64,000 nt of DNA from Azospirillum brasilense (GTDB lineage Bacteria; Pseudomonadota; Alphaproteobacteria; Azospirillales; Azospirillaceae), in assembly GCF_022023855.1 (NCBI RefSeq), contig NZ_CP059452.1, positions 241,501-305,500 on the forward strand, in the 5' to 3' direction. Of this stretch, positions 1-9,661 are shown one piece after another. Within the stretch, counting starts at the first letter, position 1, and each line of letters begins with the position of its first letter. A model generated the notes under the pieces. It was given only the letters and a program-made list of their open reading frames with translations, made no database searches and was not told the origin of the DNA. The position numbers and the translations under genes were made by a program.

Positions 1-1046
1 ACCTGTGGCATCAGGATCGAGCCGATCGGGCCGGGGTAAGGCGCCTGATAGGCGTGGCCGCCGACCTTGGTGTAGACCGGGCAATGGTTCATGCAGGCGC
101 CGCAGCGGATGCAGCGCAGCGTGTTGCGCAGCTCCTCGTCGGCGTAGATGCCTGACCGCCCGTTGTCGAGGATCACCAGATGGATCTCGTTCGGGCCGTC
201 CTTCTCACCCTCCTTGCGGGGGCTGGAGATCATGTTGACGTAGGTGGTGATCGGCTGGGCGGTGGCGGAGCGGGTCAGCAGGCTGATGACCGGCGGCACG
301 TCCTCCAGCTTCTCGACGACCTTCTCCAGGCCCATGACGGCGATGTGGACGGGCGGCACTGTGGTGCTCATGCGCCCGTTGCCCTCGTTCTCCACCAGAC
401 AGAGTGTGCCCGTCTCCGCCACCGCCATGTTGACGCCGGAAATGCCGACGTCGGCGGTCGCGAACTTCTTGCGCAGGACGCGGCGGGCGAGGTCGGTGAG
501 CTGGGCCACGTCCTCGGTGTATTCCGCTTCCTTGATCTTCTGCTTGAACAGGTGGGCGATCTGTTTGGTGTTCATGTGGATCGCCGGCATGATGATGTGC
601 GAGGGCATCGCCTCATCAAGCTGGACGATGTATTCGCCGAGGTCGCTTTCCAGGCTTTCGATGCCGTGCTTTTCCAGGAAGGCGTTGAGGTGCATCTCCT
701 CCGACACCATCGACTTGCCCTTGACCACCAGCTTCGCGTTCACGCGCTGCATGATGGACAGGACGATGGCGTTGGCCTCGTCGGTGGTCGACGCCCAATG
801 GACCTGGATGCCGTTCTTCGTGCAGTTGGCTTCCAGCTTCTCCAGCAGTTCCGGCAGCTTGGACAGGGCGCGCAGCCGGACCGAGGCGCCGAGCGTCCGC
901 ACCCCGTTCCACTCGGCGGTGTCGGCGAACTGCACCGCGCGCTTGGACATCAGCCCGTCCATGGCGCGGCGGAAGTTGCCGCGAAGCTGCTGGTCCTGAA
1001 GCGCCGCGCTGGAGGCCTTGGCAAAATTGATGCTGGTCTCACCCAT
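1..1046 (-). CDS. lutB: LutB-type iron-sulfur protein of L-lactate oxidation (partial, 3' end outside window)
   Basis: Likely cytoplasmic Fe-S subunit of the LutABC complex that oxidises L-lactate to pyruvate. 348 codons are visible and stay open to the window edge, so the C-terminus is missing. An LUD (DUF162-type) region covers most of the visible part, and the first ferredoxin-like motif CIRCGACMNHCP lies near residues 312-323. The ATG at 1046 overlaps the lutA stop by 8 nt (ATGGGTGA), indicating translational coupling. A lutC gene would be expected beyond position 1. Family assignment is by motif and by the lutA neighbour; the closely related YkgF proteins have the same architecture. Confidence 0.9.
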   Translation of the reverse strand, partial: MGETSINFAKASSAALQDQQLRGNFRRAMDGLMSKRAVQFADTAEWNGVRTLGASVRLRALSKLPELLEKLEANCTKNGIQVHWASTTDEANAIVLSIMQRVNAKLVVKGKSMVSEEMHLNAFLEKHGIESLESDLGEYIVQLDEAMPSHIIMPAIHMNTKQIAHLFKQKIKEAEYTEDVAQLTDLARRVLRKKFATADVGISGVNMAVAETGTLCLVENEGNGRMSTTVPPVHIAVMGLEKVVEKLEDVPPVISLLTRSATAQPITTYVNMISSPRKEGEKDGPNEIHLVILDNGRSGIYADEELRNTLRCIRCGACMNHCPVYTKVGGHAYQAPYPGPIGSILMPQ

Positions 1047-1824
1047 GGGTGCGCTCCTTCAGGAACTGGGCGATGTGGACGCCGCGGACCGGCTTCTTGC
1101 CGCCTTCCAGCGCGCCGGAGATGTTCATCAGGCAGCCGCAGTCGCCGGACACCACGGCCTTGGCCCCGGTGTTCTCGATGTCCGCCACCTTGTCGCCGAC
1201 CATGGCGGCGGAAATCTCCGGATGGCGCACCGCGAAGGTGCCGCCGAAGCCGCAGCATTCCTTCTCCCGCTGCAGTTCGACCAGTTCGACGTTGGCGAGC
1301 TGGCGCAGCAGGGCCTTCGGCTCGTCGGTCACGCCCATTTCGCGCTGGGCGTGGCAGGAGGCGTGCCACGTGATCTTCACCGGCGGCCCCTGGTCCTCGA
1401 ATTTGACCTTGAGAACCTGGACGAGGAATTGGGTCAGCTCCCACACGCGGGACGCCACCTGACAAGCGCGGGCCTCGTCCGGCTCGCCCTTGAACAGGTC
1501 GGGCCAGTGCTTGCTCATCATGCCGGCGCAGGAGCCCGACGGCACGACGATGGGCCAGTCGCCGGGGAAGTAGTCGAGCTGCGCGCGCGCGACCTTCAGC
1601 GCCTCCTCCCGGTAGCCGGAGTTGTAGGCGGGCTGGCCGCAGCAGCTCTGCCCCTGCGGGAAGACGACGCGGACGCCCTGCGCCTTCAGCAGCTCCATGC
1701 CGGCCATGCCGGCTTCCGGGTAGAACAGGTCGACCAGACAGGTGCCGAAGAAATAAACGCTGTCAGGGCGTTCGATGGCGGGCCGTTCGATGTCGGTCCG
1801 GCTTATGGTGCCGTCGTGGCTCAT
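1039..1824 (-). CDS. lutA: LutA/YkgE-type (Fe-S)-binding protein, lactate utilisation
   Basis: Cytoplasmic CCG-domain protein of about 261 residues, the usual LutA size. Two cysteine-rich CCG motifs are seen: CCGQPAYNSG near residue 60 and CCGFGGTF near residue 190; in this family they bind Fe-S or heterodisulfide-type clusters. The frame is open further upstream, but the ATG at 1824 is preceded by a strong GGGAGGGAGG ribosome site and starts at the conserved N-terminus, so it is preferred. It lies 19 nt after the Dld-like gene and overlaps lutB by 8 nt, forming one leftward lactate operon. Confidence 0.9.
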   Translation of the reverse strand: MSHDGTISRTDIERPAIERPDSVYFFGTCLVDLFYPEAGMAGMELLKAQGVRVVFPQGQSCCGQPAYNSGYREEALKVARAQLDYFPGDWPIVVPSGSCAGMMSKHWPDLFKGEPDEARACQVASRVWELTQFLVQVLKVKFEDQGPPVKITWHASCHAQREMGVTDEPKALLRQLANVELVELQREKECCGFGGTFAVRHPEISAAMVGDKVADIENTGAKAVVSGDCGCLMNISGALEGGKKPVRGVHIAQFLKERTHG

Positions 1825-1843
1825 GATTTTCCTCCCTCCCGCC

Positions 1844-4719
1844 TCAGAACGCGGGTTCCGACGCGCGCGTGGAGGCCGTGGCGGAAGCCTTCGGCGTCGA
1901 GCAGGCATCGACCAGATAGACGATGGAACGGTACGGCAAGCCGGAGTGGTCGGACAGGCCGATTTCGCAGGTCCGGCTGTTCGAATAGCCGGCCTTGGCC
2001 CCGGCGGGGATGTCCTTGGACAGGTGGCGCAGGGCGTGGGCGTTCAGCTCCGGCGTGGTGAAGCCCTTGTCGCCGGCGAAGCCGCAGCAGCCGACATCCT
2101 CCGGCACCACCACCTGGGTGGCGCAGGCGGCGGCCACCGCCTTCATCTTGGCATCCAGCCCCATGCGGCGGGTGGAGCAGGTCAGGTGCAGCACCACCGG
2201 CTCCGTCTGCTTGGTGAAATTCAGGCGATCCAGCAGATGGTCGTGGATGAACTCCACCAGATCCAGGACCTGGAGCCCGGCGTCCTTCAGGTGCTTCTTC
2301 AGCCGGAAGGAGCAGGGGCTGGTGTCGAGGACCACCGGGGCCATGCCGTTGGCGCTGGCCGCCCAGATGGCGCGGACCATTTCCTCCGCCTTGGCGTCGG
2401 CCTGGGCGGCGAGGCCCTTGCTCTCCAGCGGCATGCCGCAGCACAGCGAGGACAGCTGCTCCGGGTAGGCGACGCGGTAGCCGGCCTTCTGGAACAGCGC
2501 CTCCACTTTCACCGGCAGCGGGGTCTTCTCCGGATCGTTGGCGGCGGGACCCATGCTGCGGCTGGTGCAACTCGGCACATAGACGACGGTCGGCGCGTCA
2601 GCGGACGCCTTGGCCTGGGGCAGCGGCGTGAAGTTGGTCGGGGTGGGCAGGGCGCGCGGCAGATGCGGCAGGCGCTGGCCGGTGACGGTGCGCAGCTTCT
2701 CGAACAGCCCATTCGCCGTGTCGTCGCCCAGCGTTCGCTTGGCCAGATCGGCGAGCTTCAGGCCGGCGCGGGCGACGCTCAACGCCCCGGCGGTGTGGCC
2801 GGCGACGTAGGTGCCGAACCCCTGGGCCACCGCCCCTCGACGGTCGCCGCGGATCGCCTTGATGAGCAGCCCCGTCTCGATCCCCACCGGGCAGGCGGTG
2901 GAACAGAGTCCGCAGGCCGCGCAGGTGTCGATGCCCTGGTAGTCGTAAGCCTCGTGCAGCGCGCCGAGCCGAGCCGCGTCTGCGCCCGTGGCCTCAAGAC
3001 GCGAAATCTCGCGCCAACCGACGATGCGCTGGCGGGGGGAGAGCGTCATCTTGTGCGACGGGCAGGTCGGCTCGCAGAAGCCGCACTCGATGCAGGTGTC
3101 CACCAGCGGATGGGCGGCGGGCATCGCCTTCAGGTTCTTGAGATGCGCCTCGGGGTCGTCGTTCAGGATGACGCCGGGGTTCAGCAGGCCCTGCGGGTCG
3201 AGCAGCGCCTTGATTTCCTTCATCAGGCCATAGGCCTGCGGACCCCACTCCATCTCCACGAAGGGGGCCATGTTGCGGCCCGTGCCGTGCTCCGCCTTCA
3301 GCGAGCCGTCGTACTTGCGCACCACCTGATCGCACACCGCGTCCATGAAGCGGCGGTAGCGGTCCACCTCCTCGTCGGTGTCGAAGGCCTGGGTGAAGAC
3401 GAAGTGCAGGTTCCCTTCCAGCGCGTGGCCGAAGATGATCGCCTCGGTGTAGCCGAATTTCAGGAACATCGCCTGAAGCTCGACCGTCGCCTCGGCCAGC
3501 CGGTCGAGCGGGTAGGCCACGTCCTCGATGATGACCGTGGTGCCGACCTTGCGCATGGCGCCGACCGCCGGGAACAGGCCCTTGCGGATCTTCCAGTAGC
3601 TTTCGCCCAGCTTGGCGTCGGTGGTGAAGGTGGGCGGGAACAGGGTCTGGGTCTGGGCGATCACCGCGCCGACGGCGGCGATGTTGGCGTCCAGCGCCGC
3701 CGCATCCTCGCCGCGGATCTCCACGAGCAGGGCGGAGGCGTCCGGCCCCAGCCCGCCGATGAAGTCCGGCATGCCCGGCTTGCCCTCGACCGAGCGCAGC
3801 GAGGCGCGGTCCATCAGCTCCACCGCCGAAACCGGCGTCGGCTTCATCAGCGCGACGGCGCGGCAGGCCTCCCCGATGTCCGGGTACATCAACAGCGCGT
3901 TCGCCTTGTGGGCGTGTTCCGGCACCGTGTTGTAGGTGATCTCGGACAGGAAGCCGAGCGTGCCCTCCGACCCGATCATCAGGTGCTGGAGGATCTCGAC
4001 CGGCTCCTCGAAGTCCACCAGGGCGTTGAGGCTGTAGCCGGGTGGTGTTCTTGATGCGGAACTTATTGCGGATGCGCCCCGCCAGCTTGTCGTCGGCGCG
4101 GGTGCGGGCGGCCAGATCGGACAGGCCGGACAGCAGCGCGCCGTGGCTGACAGCGAAGGCGGCGCGGCTGGCGGCGTCGCCGGTGTCCAGCAGCGTGCCG
4201 TCGGCCAGCACCAGCCGCATGGAGGCTAGCGTGCGGTAGCTGTTCTGGGCGGTGCCGCAGCACATGCCGCTGGCGTTGTTGGCCGCGATGCCGCCGATCT
4301 TGGCGGTGGCGATGGAGGCCGGGTCCGGACCGATCTTGCGCCCGAAGGGAGCGAGCTTGCGGTTCGCCTCCGCCCCCGATGACACCGGGCTGGAGGGTCA
4401 CCGTCGCCGCACCCGGTGGGATGGTGCAGCCGCGCCAGCTGTCGCCCAGCAGGACCAGGACGGAATCGGTGACCGCTTGGCCTGACAGGCTGGTGCCGGC
4501 GGCGCGGAAGGTCACCGGGGTCTTCAACTCCCGGCAGAGGTTGAGCAGCCGCACCACCTCGCCCTCGGCCTCGACGATGGCGACGATCTTCGGGATCAGG
4601 CGGTAGAAGCTGCCGTCGGTCCCGTAGGCCAGCGTGCGCAGCGGGTCGGTGACGAGGCGTTCGTCCGGCATGAACTCCCGGAGGGCCGCGTGCAGGCGGT
4701 CATAGGGCGCGGGCAGCAT
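1844..4719 (-). pseudogene. D-lactate dehydrogenase-like FAD/Fe-S oxidase, interrupted by two +1 frameshifts
   Basis: Reconstructed product of about 957 residues: FAD_binding_4 domain (about 40-180), FAD-oxidase C-terminal domain (about 300-520), two 4Fe-4S motifs (CIECGFCEPTCP near 540, CAACGLCSTACP near 598) and two CCG domains (CCGMPLES near 761, CCGFAGDK near 878). This is the architecture of membrane-associated D-lactate/glycolate oxidases that feed the quinone pool. The sequence as given breaks the frame twice: C-run 4373-4377 (five where four restore VIGAEANRK) and G-run 4040-4042 (three where two restore NTTGYSLNAL). Both are single extra bases in homopolymers and no other damage is seen, so sequencing error is the simpler reading. 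The start at ATG 4719 has GGAGG about 12 nt upstream. Confidence 0.8.
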
Positions 4720-4937
4720 CGGTTCTCGGGGCCTCCGGATCAGGGACCGCGCGACGACTCCTCCGTGATCGCCGGTCCGGGTTGCGGGTGCTGGGGCGAC
4801 GTTTGTTTCCGCCCGTCGGACGGACGGCTTGTTGTGTGCCACAGTCAGTACGTCGGATAATCGATTTGCTGGGTGGCCGCAATGGTAAAATGAATTGACC
4901 AAACGCAGCGCTGCGCTGCTGCAATGCACAAAGAAAG

Positions 4938-4975
4938 CGGCGCCTCCCGACCGGATGGAAGGCCGAGCGGCGCCG
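4938..4975 (-). terminator. Possible intrinsic terminator downstream of lctP
   Basis: A 7-bp GC stem (CGGCGCC at 4938-4944 with GGCGCCG at 4969-4975) and a 24-nt loop, followed on the minus strand by a T-rich CTTTCTTTG tract. The long loop weakens the case. Confidence 0.4.
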
Positions 4976-5004
4976 TAGGGAATAAAGCTCGGCAGTGGAT
5001 GACG

Positions 5005-5033
5005 CCCCTTCTCCCCGGGGGGAGGAGAAGGGG
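5005..5033 (-). terminator. Hairpin immediately downstream of lctP
   Basis: Perfect 10-bp stem CCCCTTCTCC (5005-5014) / GGAGAAGGGG (5024-5033) with a 9-nt loop, 16 nt past the lctP stop. It could act as terminator or 3'-end stabiliser. There is no U-run next to it. Its CCCTTCTCC/GGAGAAGGG composition resembles the dispersed repeat at 43959-44076. Confidence 0.45.
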
Positions 5034-5048
5034 GTCGGACTTCGACGC

Positions 5049-6737
5049 TTACGGGATCATCCAGGGCAGGATGTAGGCCTGGATCATGGTGATGACGCCG
5101 ATGATCGCGACGAAGAACAGGCTGTGCTTCACGGTGAAGCGGAACAACTCGGACTCGCGGCCGACCAGACCCACCGCGGCGCAGGCCACGGCGATCGACT
5201 GAGGGGAGATCATCTTGCCGGTGACGCCGCCGGTCGTGTTGGCCGCGACCATCAGCACGTCGGACACGCCCACCTGCTGCGCCGTGGTGGCCTGCAGGCC
5301 GCAGAACAGCGCGTTGCTCGACGTGTCGGACCCGGTCAGGAACACGCCCAGCCAGCCCAGGATCGGCGAGAAGAACGGGAACAGGAAGCCCGTGCCGGCC
5401 AGCAGCAAGGCTAGGGTCGAGGACAGGCCCGAGTAGTTGGCGATGAAGGCGAAGGCCAGGACCATGCCGATCGAGTAGATCGGGCGCTTCAGCTCGCTGA
5501 CCGTCTCGACGAAGGTCTTCACGCCGTCGGCCGGGCGCATCTTCAGCATGACCATCGTGATGATCGCGGAGATCAGGATGGCCGTGCCGATGGCCGCCAG
5601 CAGGTCGAGCTTGTAGACGGCGTCGATGGGCTTCGGCGAGGCGACGATCGGGGCGGCCTTCAGGACCAGCTTGTCCAGACCGGCAATCGGGAAGTACAGC
5701 ACCGTGTCGGCCAGCGCGCCGCCCTTGGCGAACAGGGCCTTGAAGGGCTTCAGGCTCCAGATCGTGACGATCACGGTCAGGATCAGGAAGGGCGACCAAG
5801 CCTTGGCGATCTCACCGGCGCTGTAGCCGCGCTGGGCGTTGAACTCGCTCGACGCCATGGCGCCGACCGACTGCGGCACCGGACCCGACGCCAGCGGCGA
5901 GTTGGCGAAGCGGAAGATCGCCTTCGGCTTCCAGAACTTCAGGAAGACAGTAATGCTGACGAGGCTGACCAGGGCGGAGGTGATGTCCGGCAGCTCCGGC
6001 CCGATGAAGTTGGCGGTAAAGTACTGGGTGACGGCGAAGGTGCCGCCGGCGACCAGGATGGCGGGCCAGGTCTCGCGCACGCCCTTCCAGCCGTCCATGA
6101 TCATGATGATCCAGAAGGGCACGAAGACGGACAGCAGCGGAAGCTGGCGGCCGGCCATGGCGCCGATCTTGAACGGGTCGAGCGAGGTGACCTGACCGGC
6201 GACGATGATCGGAATGCCCATGGCGCCGAAGGCCACCGGGGCGGTGTTGGCGATCAGGCAGAGACCGGCGGCGTAGAGCGGGTTGAACCCCAGCCCGACC
6301 AGCAGCGCCGCGGTGATGGCGACCGGCGCGCCGAAGCCCGCCGCACCTTCCAGGAAGGCGCCGAAGGAGAAGCCGACCATCAGCATCTGAAGCCGCTGGT
6401 CCTCGGTGATTGACACCACCGACGAGCGGATGATCTCGAACTGACCGGTCTTGACCGTGATCTTGTAGAGGAACACGGCCGCCACGATGATCCAGGCGAT
6501 GGGCCACAGGCCGTAAAGGAAGCCGTATCCGGCGGACGCCAGCGCCATGCCGACCGGCATCTTGTAGAACAGGATGGCGACGGCCAGCGAGATGGCGACG
6601 GTGATGGTGCCCGCGATGTGGCCCTTCATGCGCAGAACGGTCAGCGCGATGAAGAAGAAGATGATCGGCAACGCGGCCACAAGTGCCGAAAGCCAAAGGT
6701 TACCCGCGGGATCGTAGACTTGTGTCCAGGGCTGCAT
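5049..6737 (-). CDS. lctP: L-lactate permease, LctP/LldP family
   Basis: Inner-membrane proton symporter for lactate (and probably glycolate). It has 562 residues, the family's usual length, and about a dozen hydrophobic segments. Family hallmarks are seen: the N-terminal MQPWTQVYDPAGN, the GFGAPVAI segment after FGAFLEGAAG, and the TGSDTSSNALFCGLQ loop near the C-terminus. ATG 6737 follows a TAGGAAAC ribosome site. It is divergent from the GntR regulator and sits upstream of the dld-lutAB genes, though two hairpins and 330 nt separate it from dld. Regulation by the adjacent LldR-type protein is inferred. Confidence 0.95.
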   Translation of the reverse strand: MQPWTQVYDPAGNLWLSALVAALPIIFFFIALTVLRMKGHIAGTITVAISLAVAILFYKMPVGMALASAGYGFLYGLWPIAWIIVAAVFLYKITVKTGQFEIIRSSVVSITEDQRLQMLMVGFSFGAFLEGAAGFGAPVAITAALLVGLGFNPLYAAGLCLIANTAPVAFGAMGIPIIVAGQVTSLDPFKIGAMAGRQLPLLSVFVPFWIIMIMDGWKGVRETWPAILVAGGTFAVTQYFTANFIGPELPDITSALVSLVSITVFLKFWKPKAIFRFANSPLASGPVPQSVGAMASSEFNAQRGYSAGEIAKAWSPFLILTVIVTIWSLKPFKALFAKGGALADTVLYFPIAGLDKLVLKAAPIVASPKPIDAVYKLDLLAAIGTAILISAIITMVMLKMRPADGVKTFVETVSELKRPIYSIGMVLAFAFIANYSGLSSTLALLLAGTGFLFPFFSPILGWLGVFLTGSDTSSNALFCGLQATTAQQVGVSDVLMVAANTTGGVTGKMISPQSIAVACAAVGLVGRESELFRFTVKHSLFFVAIIGVITMIQAYILPWMIP

Positions 6738-7149
6738 GTTTCCTACCTATGCCGCAGATTCTCGGTTCTGCGCTTTGGCCTGCGACCGTGAGTGGAGCCC
6801 GGACCCGCGCGTCTTATCCGGACGCGCGCCGCCTGTCATTCCACGGCCGATCGGTCGTGGAGATCAGTTTTTTCTTGGGTTGGGCTCCGGTCAAAACTTA
6901 TGACCAAAGGCTCAGAACGGATACATTGGGTCGCAATGGTTGGCAATAGGGAAAATTCAATTTACCGTCAGCGTGGCGAGGGACTTTTTCTTGCCCGTGG
7001 TATTACCACCTGAACCCTTCGATAGCGCTGCGATCGGGAAACGGTGCCATGGGTGCGGTTGGGCTGGACGCGCGAAAGCCGTGACGATATCTAACCTTCG
7101 GGACCGGATGGGATTTCTGCGGATGCAGGGCAAGGGGCAGGGCAAGGGA
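6738..7149. other. Divergent promoter region lctP / lldR
   Basis: About 410 nt between divergent starts. Two inverted repeats are seen and listed separately; otherwise no gene is supported. Open frames here are extensions of the regulator frame or antisense shadows. Confidence 0.5.
6841..6905. promoter_or_regulatory. Two candidate operator palindromes upstream of lctP
   Basis: 6841-6860 is a near-perfect 20-bp palindrome (CCACGGCCGATCGGTCGTGG, one mismatched pair). 6889-6905 is GGTCA-N7-TGACC. GntR/FadR-type regulators bind short GGTC/GACC-containing dyads, so either could be the lactate-responsive operator; the 7-nt spacer is longer than typical. Placement 100-170 nt upstream of the lctP start is suitable. 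Confidence 0.35.
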
Positions 7150-7917
7150 ATGATAAAGCCGGCCAAATTGGCGGACGCCATCGCGGATCATCTGGAGACG
7201 CTGATCCGGGAGGGCGTGCTGCGTCCGGGGGAGAAGCTGCTGCCGGAACGGGACCTGGCGCTCAAGCTGGACGTCTCGCGCCCGTCGCTGCGCGATGCCC
7301 TGGAGAAGCTGGAGGAGCGCGGGCTGCTCGTCTCCGGGCGCAACGGCACGCACATCGCACAGTTCCTGGCGCCCATCGCCGCCCCGCTGGCGGCGCTGCT
7401 GCAATCCGATCCGGACGCGCCCTTCCATTATCTGGAGTTCCGCAGCTCCATCGAGGCCGCCGCCGCCAAGCTGGCCGCGCAGCGGGCGACCGACCTCGAC
7501 CGCAAGGCGATCCGCGCCCTGGCCCAGCGCATGCGCGACGCCCATGGGAAGGATGATCCGTCGGAAGAGGCCGATGTGGACGCACAGCTTCACCTCGCCT
7601 TCTACGAGGCGGCGCACAACACGGTGATGTTGCACATCATGGGCGCGCTGTCGGAGATGCTGCGCAACGACGTGTTCTACAACCGCGATCGGCTCTACAC
7701 CCGGCCCGGTGTGCGCGATCTGCTGCTGGACCAGCATCTGGCCATCGTCGACGCGGTGCTGGCCGGCGATGCCGAGGCCGCCCATGCGGCGGCGGAGGCG
7801 CACGTGATGTTCACGCTGCACACCCTGCGGGAAATCCGCGAGGACGACACGCGGCTCGAGGCCTCCCTGCGCCGCATCGGGCGCACCGACCTGATCGAAC
7901 CCGCCGAACGGACCTGA
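7150..7917 (+). CDS. lldR: GntR-family (FadR/LldR subfamily) transcriptional regulator
   Basis: Protein of about 255 residues with an N-terminal winged helix (LRPGEKLLPERDLALKLDVS, the GntR signature, about residues 20-40) and an all-helical FCD ligand-binding domain (about 90-225) with the metal/ligand histidines in HLAFYEAAHN and the DQHLAI segment. It is divergent from lctP, the classic arrangement for a lactate-responsive regulator. ATG 7150 is chosen because homologous proteins start at IKPAKLADAI and AGGG lies about 9 nt upstream; ATG 7123 is an in-frame alternative. The effector (lactate) is inferred from context. Confidence 0.85.
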   Translation: MIKPAKLADAIADHLETLIREGVLRPGEKLLPERDLALKLDVSRPSLRDALEKLEERGLLVSGRNGTHIAQFLAPIAAPLAALLQSDPDAPFHYLEFRSSIEAAAAKLAAQRATDLDRKAIRALAQRMRDAHGKDDPSEEADVDAQLHLAFYEAAHNTVMLHIMGALSEMLRNDVFYNRDRLYTRPGVRDLLLDQHLAIVDAVLAGDAEAAHAAAEAHVMFTLHTLREIREDDTRLEASLRRIGRTDLIEPAERT

Positions 7918-7998
7918 GTCCCGTCCGGTCGTCCCTCATTCGGGAACCCGAGGGCCATTCTTGGTTTTACACGGCTGTAGGCCAAGGGAGGTCCAGCC

Positions 7999-8817
7999 GT
8001 GCCCACCGCAACGCCACTCGTCGAAACGCTGCCGTCCATCATTCCCTATTGCGGCGCTCCGCCGGTGCCGGACGGGTTCTGGAGCGCCTGGAACGGCGAC
8101 CCGGTCCTGCTGTCCGTCTTTGCCCTGGCCGCCGTGGGATACGCGGCACTGGCAAAGCGGCATGGGGCGGCCATGGAGCGGCACCAGCCCTGGTCCTTCG
8201 CCGCCGGGTGGCTGGTGCTGTTCGCCGCCTTCGTGTCGCCGCTGTGCAACCTGACCTCCGCCCTGTTCTCGGCGCGGGTGGTCCAGCATCTTCTGACCAT
8301 CCAGGTCGCGGCGCCCCTGCTGGTCCTGTCCTGGCCGATGGGCGCGGTGCGCTGGCCCAGTTGGGCGCGGACCCTGGCGTCACCCCTGGCCGTTCCGGAA
8401 ATCGCCTGGGGTCTGTTCGGGCTGTTCCTCTGGGTGTGGCACCTGCCGGGCCCCTACATGGCGGCGCTTCGCTTCGACGCGGTGCTGTGGGTCATGCACG
8501 CCAGCCTGCTCGTCGGCGCGGTTGCCGCGTGGCGGACGGTGCTGGCCCCGGACGGCCCGGCGATGCGGGGGAGGGGCTTGCTGTCGGCCTTCGGCACCTC
8601 GGTCCATCTCGCCATCCTGGCGGCGCTGCTGATTTTCGCCCCGCAGCCGCTGTTCTTCTACCATCTGGACACGACGGCGCCCTGGGGCCTGTCCGCCCTG
8701 GCCGACCAGCAACTCGGCGGCCTCATCATGGGGGTGGTCGGGGCGGCGGTCTATGTGGCGATCAACCTCTACGCCCTGGCGCGCTGGCTGATGGTGCCCG
8801 AGCGGCAGCGCACCTGA
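7999..8817 (+). CDS. CtaG-like (Caa3_CtaG family) cytochrome c oxidase assembly membrane protein
   Basis: 272 residues with about seven hydrophobic segments and the family's conserved features: PYCGAPPVPDGFWSAW N-terminus, SPLCNLTSALFSARVVQHL, FLWVWHLPGPY and DQQLGGLIMGVVG. This Bacillus CtaG-type family supports assembly of haem-copper oxidases in the membrane; copper delivery is possible through its conserved His residues. GTG 7999 is favoured by GGGAGG seven nt upstream. No oxidase subunit genes are adjacent, so its partner oxidase lies elsewhere. Confidence 0.8.
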   Translation: MPTATPLVETLPSIIPYCGAPPVPDGFWSAWNGDPVLLSVFALAAVGYAALAKRHGAAMERHQPWSFAAGWLVLFAAFVSPLCNLTSALFSARVVQHLLTIQVAAPLLVLSWPMGAVRWPSWARTLASPLAVPEIAWGLFGLFLWVWHLPGPYMAALRFDAVLWVMHASLLVGAVAAWRTVLAPDGPAMRGRGLLSAFGTSVHLAILAALLIFAPQPLFFYHLDTTAPWGLSALADQQLGGLIMGVVGAAVYVAINLYALARWLMVPERQRT

Positions 8818-8845
8818 CGTGACGCTGCCGTTGCCGCCGCAACCC

Positions 8846-9661
8846 TCACGGACGCGCGGACACCGCCCCCGCGGTTCGCAGGCTTAGGGCGTCGTGCAGC
8901 GAGGCGGCCAGGGTGCGGGCCACGCAGTCGTAGCCGAAGTCGTTCTGATGGATGCCGTCCGGTCCGACCAGATCGTGCATGGCGGCCTGCCGGGTTTCCA
9001 CCCACTGGCGCATCACCGCGTAGCGGTGGAACAGGCCAATCCCTTCCTCCGCCGCGACGCGGGCGATGCGGGCCTCCATCTCCTCGTGCCGGAGCTTCGC
9101 CAGCATGGCCGGGGCGTATTGCAGGTCCATCAGCACGACGTCCAGACCGGCGCCCTTCAGCGTCCGCACGCCGCTGCGGATCACCTGTTCCGCCGCGTCG
9201 GGATCGTCGCCGCGCAGGACGGTGTTGGCCGCAACCTGCCAGATCACCAGATCGGGCGTTTCGTCCAGAACGTCGCGCTGGAACCGCTTCAGCATGTCGG
9301 GTCCGGTCTCCCCGTTGGCGCCCTTGTTGAGGACGGTCAGGGCGAGCCCGGGATAACGCGCGCCCAGATGCTCGGCGAGCCGCGCCGGATAGCTGTGCTC
9401 CGCTTTGCTGGCTCCGGCCCCGGCGGTGGAGGACGAGCCGATGGCGACGATGCGCAGCGGCCCGCCGGCGGCCAGCGCCCGCGCGCTGCGCGGCAGCGGA
9501 ACGGCAAGGTCGGCGGTCTGCACGGACACGGCGCAAGCCGCTGCCCTTGCCGGCTCGGGCTTGGCCGTCAAGCCGGCGAGGAAAGGGACCAGGGACAGCA
9601 GGGCGGCTGAGAGGACGGCGGCCCTCCGGCCACGAGTCCGGGGGGCGGGCGTGCCTGTCAC
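8846..9661 (-). CDS. Secreted SGNH-family hydrolase
   Basis: About 271 residues. The N-terminal basic stretch and hydrophobic segment (VLSAALLSLVPFLAGLTA) look like a signal peptide or anchor. SGNH blocks: nucleophile block IGSSSTAGAG, Gly/Asn block NKGANGETG, WQVAANTVLRG in place of GTND, and the catalytic DGIHQNDFG near the C-terminus. It likely acts as a periplasmic esterase or deacylase. Its GTG start overlaps the stop of the preceding SGNH gene (GTGA, 9658-9661), so translation is coupled with the opgC operon. An O-acyl group on glucan or polysaccharide is a plausible substrate (inference). Confidence 0.75.
   Translation of the reverse strand: MTGTPAPRTRGRRAAVLSAALLSLVPFLAGLTAKPEPARAAACAVSVQTADLAVPLPRSARALAAGGPLRIVAIGSSSTAGAGASKAEHSYPARLAEHLGARYPGLALTVLNKGANGETGPDMLKRFQRDVLDETPDLVIWQVAANTVLRGDDPDAAEQVIRSGVRTLKGAGLDVVLMDLQYAPAMLAKLRHEEMEARIARVAAEEGIGLFHRYAVMRQWVETRQAAMHDLVGPDGIHQNDFGYDCVARTLAASLHDALSLRTAGAVSARP

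Larger units (their letters stand above)
4720..5048. other. Intergenic region between lctP and the Dld-like gene
   Basis: About 330 nt with no convincing gene. It holds two hairpins just after lctP (listed separately). Near the Dld-like gene there is an AT-richer stretch with an inverted TGGT...ACCA pair (4883-4886 and 4898-4901, 11 nt apart), which could belong to a promoter or operator for dld-lutAB. The spacing is longer than the 3 nt usual for FadR/LldR-type operators, so operator status is a guess. Confidence 0.5.

Noticed and set aside
1775..4054. Open frame of 759 codons on the + strand
   Set aside because: Antisense to the Dld-like gene, whose Fe-S and FAD motifs are clear.
4883..4901. 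TGGT...ACCA pair as an LldR operator
   Set aside because: Spacer of 11 nt is too long for the known TGGT-N3-ACCA pattern; kept only as a remark.
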